The notes beneath the pieces are model-generated. The model searched no databases. It was not told the DNA's origin and saw only the letters and a program-made list of their open reading frames with translations. A program made the translations under genes and the position numbers. A DNA stretch of 64,000 bases from Novipirellula sp052161655 (GTDB lineage Bacteria > Planctomycetota > Planctomycetia > Pirellulales > Pirellulaceae): assembly GCF_052161655.1 (NCBI RefSeq), contig NZ_CP197418.1, positions 9,858,001 through 9,922,000 on the forward strand, written 5' to 3'. Every line of letters begins with the position of its first letter. Within the stretch, counting starts at the first letter, position 1. This document shows positions 1-8,421 of the stretch, one piece after another.

Positions 1-246
1 GTAGGCACGGTAGGCGTCAGCGTAGAAGGAGTCGATTTCGACTCCCTCGATGGCGAACGCGTGCAGCTATTCTTTTTGCTGATCAGCCCTCCGGAACGCC
101 CTGGCGATCACCTTCGTGCACTGGAAAACATTTCTCGCCAACTCCGCGACGAAAACTTCTGTCGATTCCTGAAGCAGAGCAAAACTCCAGAAGATATCAG
201 CCAACTGCTACAAGAAGCGGATGACAACCAGTTCGTATCTGGCTAA
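1..246 (+). CDS. PTS EIIA domain protein (PtsN/fructose type), C-terminal part
   Basis: The reading frame is open from base 1, so the gene starts upstream and only the last 81 residues are seen. The segment (VSVEGVDFDSLDGERVQLFF, then LLISPPERPGDHLRALENIS) matches the C-terminal half of PTS EIIA type 2 domains of the PtsN/fructose family: the beta strand LFFLLISP followed by the helix with LRALENISRQL. The phosphorylated histidine lies in the missing part. The gene overlaps the next gene, HPr, by one base (TAATG), so the two are almost certainly co-translated. Family membership is well supported. Whether it is regulatory (PtsN-like) or part of a sugar transporter cannot be read from this fragment, but the lack of a permease nearby favours a regulatory role. 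Confidence 0.85.
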   Translation, partial: VGTVGVSVEGVDFDSLDGERVQLFFLLISPPERPGDHLRALENISRQLRDENFCRFLKQSKTPEDISQLLQEADDNQFVSG

Positions 247-533
247 TGAATACATCCCCATTAACTCGAATCGTTGTCGTCAAGAACCCTCAAGGGTTGC
301 ACGCACGTCCCGCCGATATGCTTGTTCGTCTGGCCAGCCAGTTCGAATCGGCAATCAAGATCGGTAAGGGCGAAGAACATGTCGACTGCAAAAGCATTCT
401 TTCGCTTCTAACACTCGGAGCTAGCCACGGCACAGAGCTGGCGCTGAGTGCGGACGGCAAAGATGCAGAAGCTGCGATTCAAGCCATTGCGGATTTGTTT
501 GATTCTGGATTTGACGAACTAGCAAAGAATTAG
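246..533 (+). CDS. ptsH: Phosphocarrier protein HPr
   Basis: This small cytoplasmic phosphocarrier takes phosphate from enzyme I and passes it to EIIA proteins. At 95 residues it is close to the usual HPr length. The active-site motif NPQGLHARPA puts the phosphorylated histidine at residue 19. The regulatory-serine region CKSILSLLTLGA has the serine at residue 50, matching Ser46 of classical HPr, so seryl control by an HPr kinase is possible, though no kinase gene is in view. The ATG overlaps the stop of the EIIA gene, and enzyme I follows after a 323-base gap. Assignment is secure. Confidence 0.96.
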   Translation: MNTSPLTRIVVVKNPQGLHARPADMLVRLASQFESAIKIGKGEEHVDCKSILSLLTLGASHGTELALSADGKDAEAAIQAIADLFDSGFDELAKN

Positions 534-856
534 CAAAGACAGTCGAGGAAGACGTCAGGCCCGTTGCGGACCCCAAATCTCAAGCAACGCCAGAGTTTCA
601 GGCTTAACCGGCGGTAACGGATCAAAAAATCCAGAGCGATGCCGGAATTAAGCAGCAAGGGACTGAGCTTGATCTCTTCAATGATCAACCCAATTCAACC
701 GAACATAACGATGGAGCGTCGTGAGAACGCGTTGAGAAACTTGCCGGCACATTTATTTGGCCGACAACGCTGACAAGCGGATTTGCCAAAAGCTGATTTC
801 GCACGACAGCAGAACCCACGTTTCTTGACTTCTCGCCGACGGTTCATCGACCAACG
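534..856. other. ptsH-ptsI intergenic region with a possibly decayed reading frame
   Basis: There is no intact gene. In the frame used by ptsI, bases 533-724 read as a polar, acidic, coding-like peptide (segments such as AKTVEEDVRPVADP and KQQGTELDLFNDQPN) broken by TAA at 605-607 and ended by TGA at 722-724. This may be a degraded extension of HPr or enzyme I, or chance. No terminator hairpin was found between the two pts genes. Confidence 0.3.
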
Positions 857-2602
857 ATGGTCGAACTACAAGGCATTCCCGTCTCACCGGGCGTTGCTAT
901 CGGTCCTGCGCTCGTCATGGATGCCGATGGCTATAGAATCCCCCGGTGCCTCGTTGCCGCAGAAGATGCGGAGGGTGAATATACGCGCCTACAAACCGCC
1001 GTCGATGGGGTTTCTGCACTGCTAGAAACCAATCGCTTGGAAACATCGGCAGTCGCTGGAGTCAATACAGGCGATATCTTTGCGGCACAGTTACAAATGC
1101 TGCACGATCCGCGTTTGCATGCCGAACTGGGCCGCCGCATTCGCGAGGAACATCAATCGTCCGCGTATGCAGTTAGCCGCGTGCTGCACAATTATGCCGC
1201 CGCGCTTCGCCGACTCGACAACCCGCTACTTGCCGACCGCGCCGAAGACGTGCTGGACATCGAAAAGCAATTGCTTTTGCAATTGGGCGCCGTTTCACGC
1301 CAACCACTATCCGACCTAACCGAACCGGTCATTGTGCTTTCGCACGTTTTGACACCAAGCGAAACAGCGAGTCTGGATCGGCGTTACGTCCGTGGATTCT
1401 GCACTGAAACCGGCGGGCCTGGAGGCCATACGGCGATTGTCGCCAAGGGACTTGAACTTCCCGCCGTGGTTGGTATCGGAGCGTTCCTAGAAAACATCGG
1501 AGGCGCAGCGACGGTGATTGTCGATGGCGACCGTGGACGTGTCATCATCGATCCCGATGAAGAGACACTGAACCATTACCGTGAGCGACTTCAGCAGCGT
1601 GAATCGCTTGCCGCTCGTTTAGCGGAACTAAAGGATCTGCCTGCAGAAACCGCGGATAAGGTACGGATCCAGCTGAGTGCGAACATCGAATTCCCACACG
1701 AAACCGAGTCGTGTTTGGATCGTGGCGCTGATGGCATCGGATTGTACCGAACCGAATTCTTGTATCTGTCCAGCGCTGAAGAACCAAGCGAAGAAGACCA
1801 CTACGAAGCGTATAGCCAAGTGGTCCGCGAGATGAACGGTCGCCCGGTCGTCATCCGCACACTGGACTTGGGGGCCGACAAGATGGGACAACGCCCGCTT
1901 GCCGAACAAGAACACAACCCGTTCCTTGGGCTCCGCAGCATCCGGCTGTCGCTTAAAAATCTCGATCTGTTTCGCCCCCAACTTCGTGCCGTGCTTCGCG
2001 CCGCGGTCCATGGCGATGTGCGAGTGATGTTTCCGTTAATCACGACGATTGCAGAATTGCGACAAGCTCGCATGTTACTAAACGTCGTCGCCGAGGACCT
2101 AAACGAAGCCGGTATTCCGTATCGGTCAGACATTCCGGTTGGCATGATGGTCGAGGTTCCTGCGGCGGTCATTATGCTGGACCGATTTGTCAAAGAAGTC
2201 GATTTCCTCAGCATCGGAACGAATGACCTAGCTCAATACACGTTAGCGGTGGATCGCAGTAACGAATACGTCGCCGATCTTTACCAATCTTGCGACCCCG
2301 CGGTGCTGAGATTGATCGCGAGCAGCGTTAAGGTTGCCGATGCGAACCAAACTCCGCTAGCCGTTTGCGGCGAGATGAGCAGCAACCCCGGTCGTGCGTT
2401 ACTGCTGATCGGACTGGGCGTTCGCAACCTGAGCGTTCCACCGTCTTCACTACACCGGGTGAAGAAGGCGATTCGCAGCGTCACGCTAAAACAATGCGTT
2501 CAGATCGCAGAACGTGCGATGACGTTTGAAGCAGCACGCGATGTCGACCTTTATCTTCAAGACCGACTCAGCGCCTTAGCACCGGAGCTGATCGTTCACT
2601 GA
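857..2602 (+). CDS. ptsI: PTS enzyme I (phosphoenolpyruvate-protein phosphotransferase)
   Basis: Enzyme I autophosphorylates with PEP and passes phosphate to HPr. The protein has 581 residues, as usual for the family. In order it has an N-terminal domain (GIPVSPGVAIGPA at the start), the swivelling phosphohistidine domain with GGPGGHTAIVAKG (His191), and a C-terminal TIM-barrel PEP-binding domain with GADGIGLYRTEFLY, GTNDLAQYTLAVDR and the acid-base cysteine motif LAVCGEMSSNP near residue 500. The usual GGRTSHAAI motif is changed to GGPGGHTAI, but the histidine is kept. The ATG has no strong ribosome-binding site. It is downstream of EIIA and HPr with no permease, which suggests a signalling PTS. 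Confidence 0.96.
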   Translation: MVELQGIPVSPGVAIGPALVMDADGYRIPRCLVAAEDAEGEYTRLQTAVDGVSALLETNRLETSAVAGVNTGDIFAAQLQMLHDPRLHAELGRRIREEHQSSAYAVSRVLHNYAAALRRLDNPLLADRAEDVLDIEKQLLLQLGAVSRQPLSDLTEPVIVLSHVLTPSETASLDRRYVRGFCTETGGPGGHTAIVAKGLELPAVVGIGAFLENIGGAATVIVDGDRGRVIIDPDEETLNHYRERLQQRESLAARLAELKDLPAETADKVRIQLSANIEFPHETESCLDRGADGIGLYRTEFLYLSSAEEPSEEDHYEAYSQVVREMNGRPVVIRTLDLGADKMGQRPLAEQEHNPFLGLRSIRLSLKNLDLFRPQLRAVLRAAVHGDVRVMFPLITTIAELRQARMLLNVVAEDLNEAGIPYRSDIPVGMMVEVPAAVIMLDRFVKEVDFLSIGTNDLAQYTLAVDRSNEYVADLYQSCDPAVLRLIASSVKVADANQTPLAVCGEMSSNPGRALLLIGLGVRNLSVPPSSLHRVKKAIRSVTLKQCVQIAERAMTFEAARDVDLYLQDRLSALAPELIVH

Positions 2603-2620
2603 TGATCCGTCTGCAAGCGA

Positions 2621-3391
2621 ATGAGTAACGTGACTGAATCCTCTGAAACAACCGAATCAACAATCGGGGAGCCAACCAATATGGCTTCGCTAAGGATTCG
2701 GTATCGCGTGCGGTTCCAAAAGACAGGACTACTGCGGTGGATCAGTCATCGCGACTTGGCAGGACTGTGGGAACGTATCGCTCGACGCGCCGCTCTAAAA
2801 CTATCGATGAGCGAAGGCTTTCACCCCAAGCCTCGTATCGCGTTTCCGTCGGCCCTAGCGCTAGGAGTCGAAGGGCTCGATGAAGTCGTCGAACTTGAAC
2901 TAGCGGAAAACATTTCGCCTCGCGAACTGTTCGAGCGACTTGAAAGCGACAATCAACCTGGGTTGTTTATCAACAGCGTTAGCCGCCTACCCGACGAACT
3001 TGGCAAAGGCCAACTGAAACAGAGCAAATTCTCTGTCTCGCTTCCCGAGAACGCCAACGCAGCGGCCATTCAAGACGCGATCGCCCGACTGCTCAGTCAA
3101 ACGACGGTTTCAGTCGAGCGCAACAAGAAAACACTTGCGGTCAACGTCAACGAGCAAATCCTAAGCCTCGAACTTTTAAATGACCGACTGCGGTTGACGC
3201 TTGCTGCGACCGATTCTGCATCGCTGAAACCGCACGATGTGCTGGACTTACTCGGGTTCGATGACTGGATCGAAAATGGATCCCTCATGACCCGCGAACA
3301 AGTTGTTCTCGAACGCGAATTCCAATCGAACAACCCTGCCGAAGTCGCCCGCGCGGCCGACGCCAACAACAACACAACTACCGAATACTAA
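2621..3391 (+). CDS. DUF2344 / TIGR03936 (radical SAM-linked) protein
   Basis: This 256-residue protein carries the DUF2344 signature: RYRVRFQKTGLLRWISHRDL, followed by SMSEGFHPKPRIAFPSALALG. In many bacteria the domain is fused to or follows a TIGR03960-type radical SAM protein and sits next to RNase E/G; here RNase G/E follows 75 bases downstream, but no radical SAM gene is visible. Its molecular role is not known. The ATG at 2621 gives a 20-residue polar leader. An alternative ATG at 2681, just before the conserved domain, is preceded by GGGGAG and may be the real start. It lies 18 bases after ptsI and may be co-transcribed with it. Confidence 0.88.
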   Translation: MSNVTESSETTESTIGEPTNMASLRIRYRVRFQKTGLLRWISHRDLAGLWERIARRAALKLSMSEGFHPKPRIAFPSALALGVEGLDEVVELELAENISPRELFERLESDNQPGLFINSVSRLPDELGKGQLKQSKFSVSLPENANAAAIQDAIARLLSQTTVSVERNKKTLAVNVNEQILSLELLNDRLRLTLAATDSASLKPHDVLDLLGFDDWIENGSLMTREQVVLEREFQSNNPAEVARAADANNNTTTEY

Positions 3392-3466
3392 CCCTGTCAG
3401 CGTCCATGCGAACGCAACTGATTGGTTCGCACAAAGCTGACAAAACCACCTGAAAGGTGACTTTTT

Positions 3467-5071
3467 ATGAAGAAAGAAATGCTAATCAACGTACTGCAAC
3501 CCGAGGAATGTCGGATTGCTGTGTTAGCCGATGGCCGACTCGACGAGTTGTACATCGAACGGAAAAGTGTCGAAGCATTTGCTGGGAACATCTACCGCGG
3601 CAAGATCGTCAACCTTGAACCGAGCATCCAGGCTGCGTTCGTCGACTTTGGTGTCGGACGCAATGGATTTTTACATATTAGCGACGTCGAGCCCCAATAC
3701 TTCCGACAAGGTGGCTACGACCCCGAAGAAGTCATGCGTGAGTCGGACGAAATGGCGGAAGCCGCTGCCAAGCGAGCTCGCGATTCAGGCCATGGTAACA
3801 AGCACGCGTTCAAAGGCGGCCGACCTCGTGTCAAACCGCCGATCCAAGAAATTTTTCGCCGCGGCGATGAAGTCCTTGTTCAAGTCATCAAAGAAGGCAT
3901 TGGCACAAAAGGACCAACGCTCAGCACCTATATCTCTATCCCCGGCCGCTACCTGGTATTGATGCCCGCACTTTGCCGCGTGGGTGTTAGCCGCAAGATC
4001 GAAGACGAGGACGATCGCAAACGACTCAAACGATGCCTGTTGTCGCTGAATCCACCCAAGGGCCTCGGATTTATCGTACGCACCGCTGGTGCGGGCCGCA
4101 GTGAAATTGAACTGCAGCGTGACATGGAATACCTGTTGCGTCTTTGGAAAGCCATCGTCCGCCGCGTCAAAACGCTTAACGAACCAGGCGTGCTGTACGA
4201 AGAAAGCGATTTGATCATCCGTACGATCCGTGACATTTACTGTGACGAAATCGACCAGATATTGATCGATGAGCCCGAGTCGTACGAGAAGGCACGTGAC
4301 TTCCTGAAAATGGTCATGCCTCGCGTGGTCGATCGACTGAAGTTGTACGAAGGAAGCGAGCCACTGTTTCACAAGCACAAGCTTGAAGAAGAGATCATGA
4401 TGATCAATCAACGTCAGGTGCAATTGCCCGACGGGGGTTCGATCGTGATTGATCCCACTGAAGCTCTCGTCGCGATCGACGTCAACAGTGGCAGTTTCCG
4501 CGGCAATGATTCTGCCGAAGAAAACGCCTTCCGTTTAAACTTGGCAGCTGCAAAAGAAATCGCTCGCCAATTGCGTCTGCGTGACCTTGGTGGCGTGATC
4601 GTCAACGACTTTATCGATATGCGAAAAGAAAGCTACCGACGCAAAGTCGAACGAGCGCTTCGCGATGCGATGTCGACCGACCGCGCTCGTACCAAAATTT
4701 TGCGAACCAGTCCGTTCGGTTTGATCGAGATGACTCGTCAACGCATTCGCCCGAGCTTGAAACGCAGCATCTATACCGATTGCCCATGCTGCCAAGGTCG
4801 TGGCTTGGTTAAGACCGCGGAAAGCATGTCGATCGAAGTGATCCGCATGCTGGCGCTCGCCGTTCGCAACAAACACATTGAACGAGTGACGATTCGGGTG
4901 AACGACGAAGTAGCGGCTTACTTGAACAACAAGAAGCGTCGCGACGTGATGGAAGCCGAAGACATCGGCAAGATGGCTGTACAGATTCTCGGTAGCGAAG
5001 GATTGTTCCCCGAGCACCTCGAAATGGACTGCCGCGACACTCACGGCGAACGGGTCGAAATCGATTCATAG
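3467..5071 (+). CDS. rng: Ribonuclease G/E family endoribonuclease
   Basis: This cytoplasmic endoribonuclease acts in rRNA maturation and mRNA decay. The 534 residues hold an S1-type RNA-binding region near residues 35-130 (GNIYRGKIVNLEPSIQAAFV, then GRNGFLHISDV), with a charged insert of roughly 50 residues. The catalytic DNase I-like part has LVAIDVNSGSF and GGVIVNDFIDM, carrying the two metal-binding aspartates. The zinc-link motif CPCCQGRG lies near residue 440. The long non-catalytic tail of E. coli RNase E is absent, so it is closer to RNase G in size. An AAAGGTGA ribosome-binding site lies upstream, and the gene is followed by a rho-independent terminator. Confidence 0.94.
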   Translation: MKKEMLINVLQPEECRIAVLADGRLDELYIERKSVEAFAGNIYRGKIVNLEPSIQAAFVDFGVGRNGFLHISDVEPQYFRQGGYDPEEVMRESDEMAEAAAKRARDSGHGNKHAFKGGRPRVKPPIQEIFRRGDEVLVQVIKEGIGTKGPTLSTYISIPGRYLVLMPALCRVGVSRKIEDEDDRKRLKRCLLSLNPPKGLGFIVRTAGAGRSEIELQRDMEYLLRLWKAIVRRVKTLNEPGVLYEESDLIIRTIRDIYCDEIDQILIDEPESYEKARDFLKMVMPRVVDRLKLYEGSEPLFHKHKLEEEIMMINQRQVQLPDGGSIVIDPTEALVAIDVNSGSFRGNDSAEENAFRLNLAAAKEIARQLRLRDLGGVIVNDFIDMRKESYRRKVERALRDAMSTDRARTKILRTSPFGLIEMTRQRIRPSLKRSIYTDCPCCQGRGLVKTAESMSIEVIRMLALAVRNKHIERVTIRVNDEVAAYLNNKKRRDVMEAEDIGKMAVQILGSEGLFPEHLEMDCRDTHGERVEIDS

Positions 5072-5094
5072 TCAAAGCGAATTTTGAGTCATCT

Positions 5095-5131
5095 GAAACG
5101 CTTGAGGACCTCTGTTCTCAAGCGTTTTTTT
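5095..5131 (+). terminator. Rho-independent terminator after the RNase G/E gene
   Basis: The inverted arms CGCTTGAG (5099-5106) and CTCAAGCG (5117-5124), extended by A-T pairs at the base, enclose a 10-base loop and are followed by TTTTTTT. This ends the plus-strand pts-DUF2344-rng run. Confidence 0.9.
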
Positions 5132-5175
5132 ATGGACGGTTGGTGACAACACCCTTCCGCTTCGCCCGCTTTCGT

Positions 5176-5245
5176 GAGCCGACGGCGTTAGCCGCGGGCC
5201 CGTTAATCTTGTAGGAAACATGCCCGCGGCTAACGCCGTCGGCTC
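5176..5245. repeat. Perfect 24-bp inverted repeat, GAGCCGACGGCG family
   Basis: The left arm at 5176-5199 begins GAGCCGACGGCGTTAGC. The right arm at 5222-5245 is its exact reverse complement, with a 22-base loop between. An identical single arm occurs at 31554-31577 and a diverged pair at 19165-19234, so this is a dispersed intergenic family. It lies between the rng terminator and the convergent end of the next gene. Confidence 0.9.
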
Positions 5246-5338
5246 AGGTTTGCCGCCTCAAAACCGGATTGACCTAAGGATTGCGGCACCAGAACTGGAG
5301 AAGTTCCTCAGGTCTGCCGAAAGTCTTGACGACTTCCG

Positions 5339-6733
5339 CTACGGCGCGGCGAGAGAATTGGCGACTTCGTCAACGACGCTCGCCCAATTGCCGATCTCCG
5401 TCTGTCGGACCAATTTCATGCTGGGGTACCACGGCGTTTTTGTGCCCTGATTGAGCCATCGCCAATCGGGAACCTTCCCCAACATCACGGTCACGTCGAC
5501 GCCGAGGGCTCCGGCCAAGTGAGCAATCGATGTATCGGTGGTCACGACCCCATCTAGGTTTTGCAGAATTGCAGCGGTATCCGTGAACGCAGCGCCCACG
5601 GGGTCGATGCCCTGCGGCAAACGCACGATGGACTCAGAAAAGTCACAGTTGTCCAACTGCTCGGCGCCATAACCGAATTGCAAATTGACCAGCGAGATGC
5701 CGGCGGTCTTCGCCAGAGGCTTGAGTGACTCGAGAGACATACTTCGATAAACATCGGCATGATGATCGGGATTGCCCTGCCAATTAATTCCTATTCGGCG
5801 AGTGCGGGAACCATCCGAATTAGGCACGTTTTGCTGCATCCATTGAGCCCAAGTTTCGGTTCGCGTCGGACTCGCGGCCAAATAACCATTGCCTGCAGAA
5901 AACAGTGGGTTCGCCACCGCTAGCTGCTTGGTCTGCTGGTACCAGAAATCAACGACGTCCAAAAACGATGCCTGATAATCGATCGGCGGGACGACGGAAC
6001 CATCGGGCAGCAACATATCGATCCCAGGCACCGACGAAAACAACGGCATCATCTCGGCGGCACATTGGACGTACACGGTCGCTCCGGCTTGCTTTAAAAC
6101 CGACGCAACTCGAATGAACTGGATCGCATCACCTCGCCCTTGCTCGGGGTACAACAAGATAGATTTCCCGGCAAGATTTTCGCCTTGCCACACCGGGGTC
6201 GCGATTTTGGGTCGATAGGTCCCCGGCATCGCCCATCGCCAACGATACTCGTTCCAGCCGACGTCGTAATTGCCAAGCAACAAATGGATCACGCCGAGGT
6301 TGCGGTGCAGCTCCGCGTTTTTCGGATCAACACGCAATCCTTCGGCATACCATTTCAACCCCCGCTCGATCTCACCGGACCAGACCCACAACGTGCCTCG
6401 ATTCTTGAGCGCCGACAGGTAACCGGGCTGCTGCTGGAGCGCCGTTGCCAACGCCTCTTCAGCATCATCGATATGGCCGAGCATTCGCAGCGAATTGCCA
6501 AGGTTATTCCAAGCAATGGGGAACTGGGGACGAATCGCCAACGCTTCGCGATAAACCGCAACAGATTGCTCAAAGTCGCGTTGATCGAAAAACGCGATCC
6601 CCAGATAGACCAACGCATCGGCATTTTTAGGGGAATGTGCGAGCACATGCCGGTAAACTTGGATTGCCTCGTCGAGCTTCCCCGCCTGATGACGCTGCCA
6701 CCCCTGCTGCAATAGTTCATGGACGGTGGGCAT
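5339..6733 (-). CDS. TPR protein with a glycosyltransferase 9-like C-terminal domain
   Basis: The 464-residue protein starts at the ATG giving MPTVHELLQQGWQRHQAGKL; a longer frame upstream lacks TPR character. Residues 1 to about 170 are tetratricopeptide repeats (for example AIQVYRHVLAHSPKNADALV and AVYREALAIRPQFPIAWNNL). The C-terminal half resembles the ADP-heptose/GT9 glycosyltransferase fold: YPEQGRGDAIQFIR, GINWQGNPDHHAD, and VTTDTSIAHLAGALGVDV, the typical nucleotide-sugar end motif. It probably works on surface polysaccharide or protein glycosylation, but donor and acceptor are unknown. It lies 113 bases downstream of rpoD on the same strand. Confidence 0.82.
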   Translation of the reverse strand: MPTVHELLQQGWQRHQAGKLDEAIQVYRHVLAHSPKNADALVYLGIAFFDQRDFEQSVAVYREALAIRPQFPIAWNNLGNSLRMLGHIDDAEEALATALQQQPGYLSALKNRGTLWVWSGEIERGLKWYAEGLRVDPKNAELHRNLGVIHLLLGNYDVGWNEYRWRWAMPGTYRPKIATPVWQGENLAGKSILLYPEQGRGDAIQFIRVASVLKQAGATVYVQCAAEMMPLFSSVPGIDMLLPDGSVVPPIDYQASFLDVVDFWYQQTKQLAVANPLFSAGNGYLAASPTRTETWAQWMQQNVPNSDGSRTRRIGINWQGNPDHHADVYRSMSLESLKPLAKTAGISLVNLQFGYGAEQLDNCDFSESIVRLPQGIDPVGAAFTDTAAILQNLDGVVTTDTSIAHLAGALGVDVTVMLGKVPDWRWLNQGTKTPWYPSMKLVRQTEIGNWASVVDEVANSLAAP

Positions 6734-6846
6734 CGTGCTTGGGTTCCTTGATGAGGCTGCAATTCGGCAAAGCGGGCACAAAAAAATGGCGATGCACTTT
6801 GGAAAGCACATCGCCATCGATTGTTAATACAAATGTATCGGCTTGA

Positions 6847-8409
6847 CTAGTCGAGGAAGCCCACCAAATCTTGGCTTCGGCTTGGCTGCTGTAGCTTTCG
6901 CACGGCCTTGGCTTCGATTTGGCGAATACGCTCGCGGGTCACTTTGAAAATGTGTCCGACTTCTTCAAGCGTATAGCTGTAACCATCGCCGAGTCCGTAA
7001 CGCAGCTTGATGATTTCGCGTTCGCGGTAGGACAACGACTTCAATACGCCGGTGATGCGGTCACGCAACATTTCTTGAGTCGCTCCGATCTGTGGGCTTT
7101 CAGCAGCACCATCGGGAAGCAAGTCACCAAACTGGCTGTCTTCGCTGTTGCCAACGGGACGATCCAACGAGATCGGGAAACGGCTCATCGTCAAAACACG
7201 ACGTGCTTCTTCGACCGTTACATCGGCTCGACGTGCGGTTTCTTCGATCGTCGGTTCACGTCCGAGTTCTTGCAGCAATTGACGAGCGACGTTTCGCACG
7301 CGGCTCATCGTTTCGACCATGTGAACTGGAATACGAATGGTTCGGCTCTGATCCGCAACCGCTCGGGTGATCGCTTGACGAATCCACCAAGTCGCATAGG
7401 TACAGAACTTGAAACCACGGCGGTATTCGAACTTGTCGACAGCTCGCATCAAACCGGCGTTTCCTTCTTGGATCAAATCCAGGAAGGACAAACCGCGGTT
7501 ACGATACTTCTTGGCAATCGAAACAACCAGACGAAGGTTACCTTCGCTGAGTTCACGCTTGGCTTGTTGGTACTCGGCGTACACCTTGTTGAGCATCGCA
7601 ACGCGATTGCGTAGCGACGTCGGTGTTTCCTGGCACGCGGTCAGGATTTGACGTCGCTCGTGAAGCAATTTGTCTCGCACTTCGCGACCATGTTTGGTGC
7701 GTTTTTGGTCCGAGATAATGTGATCGATTTCGGTCAAACGATGCGAGAACTTTTCGAGCAAGTCGATCCGCGTCTCAATTCGCTGAGTACGCAGACCGAG
7801 CTCTTCGATCAAACGCACGGCACGACGACGGCGGCGTGCAAGCGAACGCCATGCTTCGACGCGGCGTCGTTGCGAAGCGGCTTTGCTGAGTGCCACTTTC
7901 CAATCGTGACGGTTGCGTCGCAGCAACGTTTGCAGCGTACGAAGGTTGTGTGGCAAGCGGCCAACGATCTGCTCTTTTTCCAGATGGTCAGTCACCGAGA
8001 CTTGAACGGTACGGTCAAACGGCAGTTGGCCGCGATAGACCTTCTTCAAGGTCTTGTACGCTTCCACGAGAACGTAGTGGTTCTCTAACAATTTGGTGCG
8101 GAATCGGCGTCGTGTTTCTTCGATCCGCTTGGCGAGTTCAATTTCTTGCTTTCGAGTCAGCAAAGGAATCTCGCCCATTTGGGTCAAGTACATCCGAACC
8201 GGATCATCGGACCACGTTTCGGTTTCGTCACCAGCAAGCAGTTCATCGGGGCTATCGAGTTGGACTTCGCCGTCTGCAGCGGAAGCCATAGCGACGGCAG
8301 CGTCATTGTCGTCGCTGTCGTCAACAGGCAGCTTGCGAAAGCTACCTGTCACGGCTTCGGTGCTTTGGACGCTTACGTCATCAAATTCGTCCAAGAGTGT
8401 ATCGAACAA
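6847..8409 (-). CDS. rpoD: RNA polymerase primary sigma factor (RpoD/SigA)
   Basis: This sigma-70 family factor directs core RNA polymerase to promoters. It has 520 residues. After an acidic N-terminus it has region 1.2 (DPVRMYLTQMGEIPLLTRKQ), a long non-conserved basic helical segment (about residues 130-280), region 2 (NLRLVVSIAKKYRNRGLSFL and YATWWIRQAITRAVADQSRT), region 3, and region 4 (GYSYTLEEVGHIFKVTRERI). Regions 2 and 4 match primary sigma factors almost perfectly. The start is TTG (TTG TTC GAT), chosen because AGGAG lies 7 bases upstream and no in-frame ATG is near. About 880 bp without genes lies upstream. Confidence 0.95.
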   Translation of the reverse strand: MFDTLLDEFDDVSVQSTEAVTGSFRKLPVDDSDDNDAAVAMASAADGEVQLDSPDELLAGDETETWSDDPVRMYLTQMGEIPLLTRKQEIELAKRIEETRRRFRTKLLENHYVLVEAYKTLKKVYRGQLPFDRTVQVSVTDHLEKEQIVGRLPHNLRTLQTLLRRNRHDWKVALSKAASQRRRVEAWRSLARRRRRAVRLIEELGLRTQRIETRIDLLEKFSHRLTEIDHIISDQKRTKHGREVRDKLLHERRQILTACQETPTSLRNRVAMLNKVYAEYQQAKRELSEGNLRLVVSIAKKYRNRGLSFLDLIQEGNAGLMRAVDKFEYRRGFKFCTYATWWIRQAITRAVADQSRTIRIPVHMVETMSRVRNVARQLLQELGREPTIEETARRADVTVEEARRVLTMSRFPISLDRPVGNSEDSQFGDLLPDGAAESPQIGATQEMLRDRITGVLKSLSYREREIIKLRYGLGDGYSYTLEEVGHIFKVTRERIRQIEAKAVRKLQQPSRSQDLVGFLD

Positions 8410-8416
8410 AGGGGAA

Positions 8417-8421
8417 CTCCT
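8417..8421 (-). promoter_or_regulatory. Ribosome-binding site deciding the TTG start of rpoD
   Basis: On the minus strand AGGAG ends 7 bases before the TTG at 8409-8407. The spacing is ideal and there is no ATG alternative nearby. Confidence 0.7.

Noticed and set aside
783..1025. 80-codon frame at the start of ptsI
   Set aside because: It overlaps the certain ptsI start in another frame and has no family features.
3785..4423. 212-codon open frame on the minus strand
   Set aside because: It lies entirely antisense to the RNase G/E gene, whose motifs are certain. It is a shadow of codon bias.
5176..5245. Reading the 24-bp palindrome as a transcription terminator
   Set aside because: It has no T-run after the right arm, and a proper terminator already exists at 5095-5131. 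The same arms recur elsewhere, so a repeat element is the better explanation.
6140..6715. 191-codon open frame on the plus strand
   Set aside because: It is antisense to the TPR-glycosyltransferase gene and its translation shows no family features.
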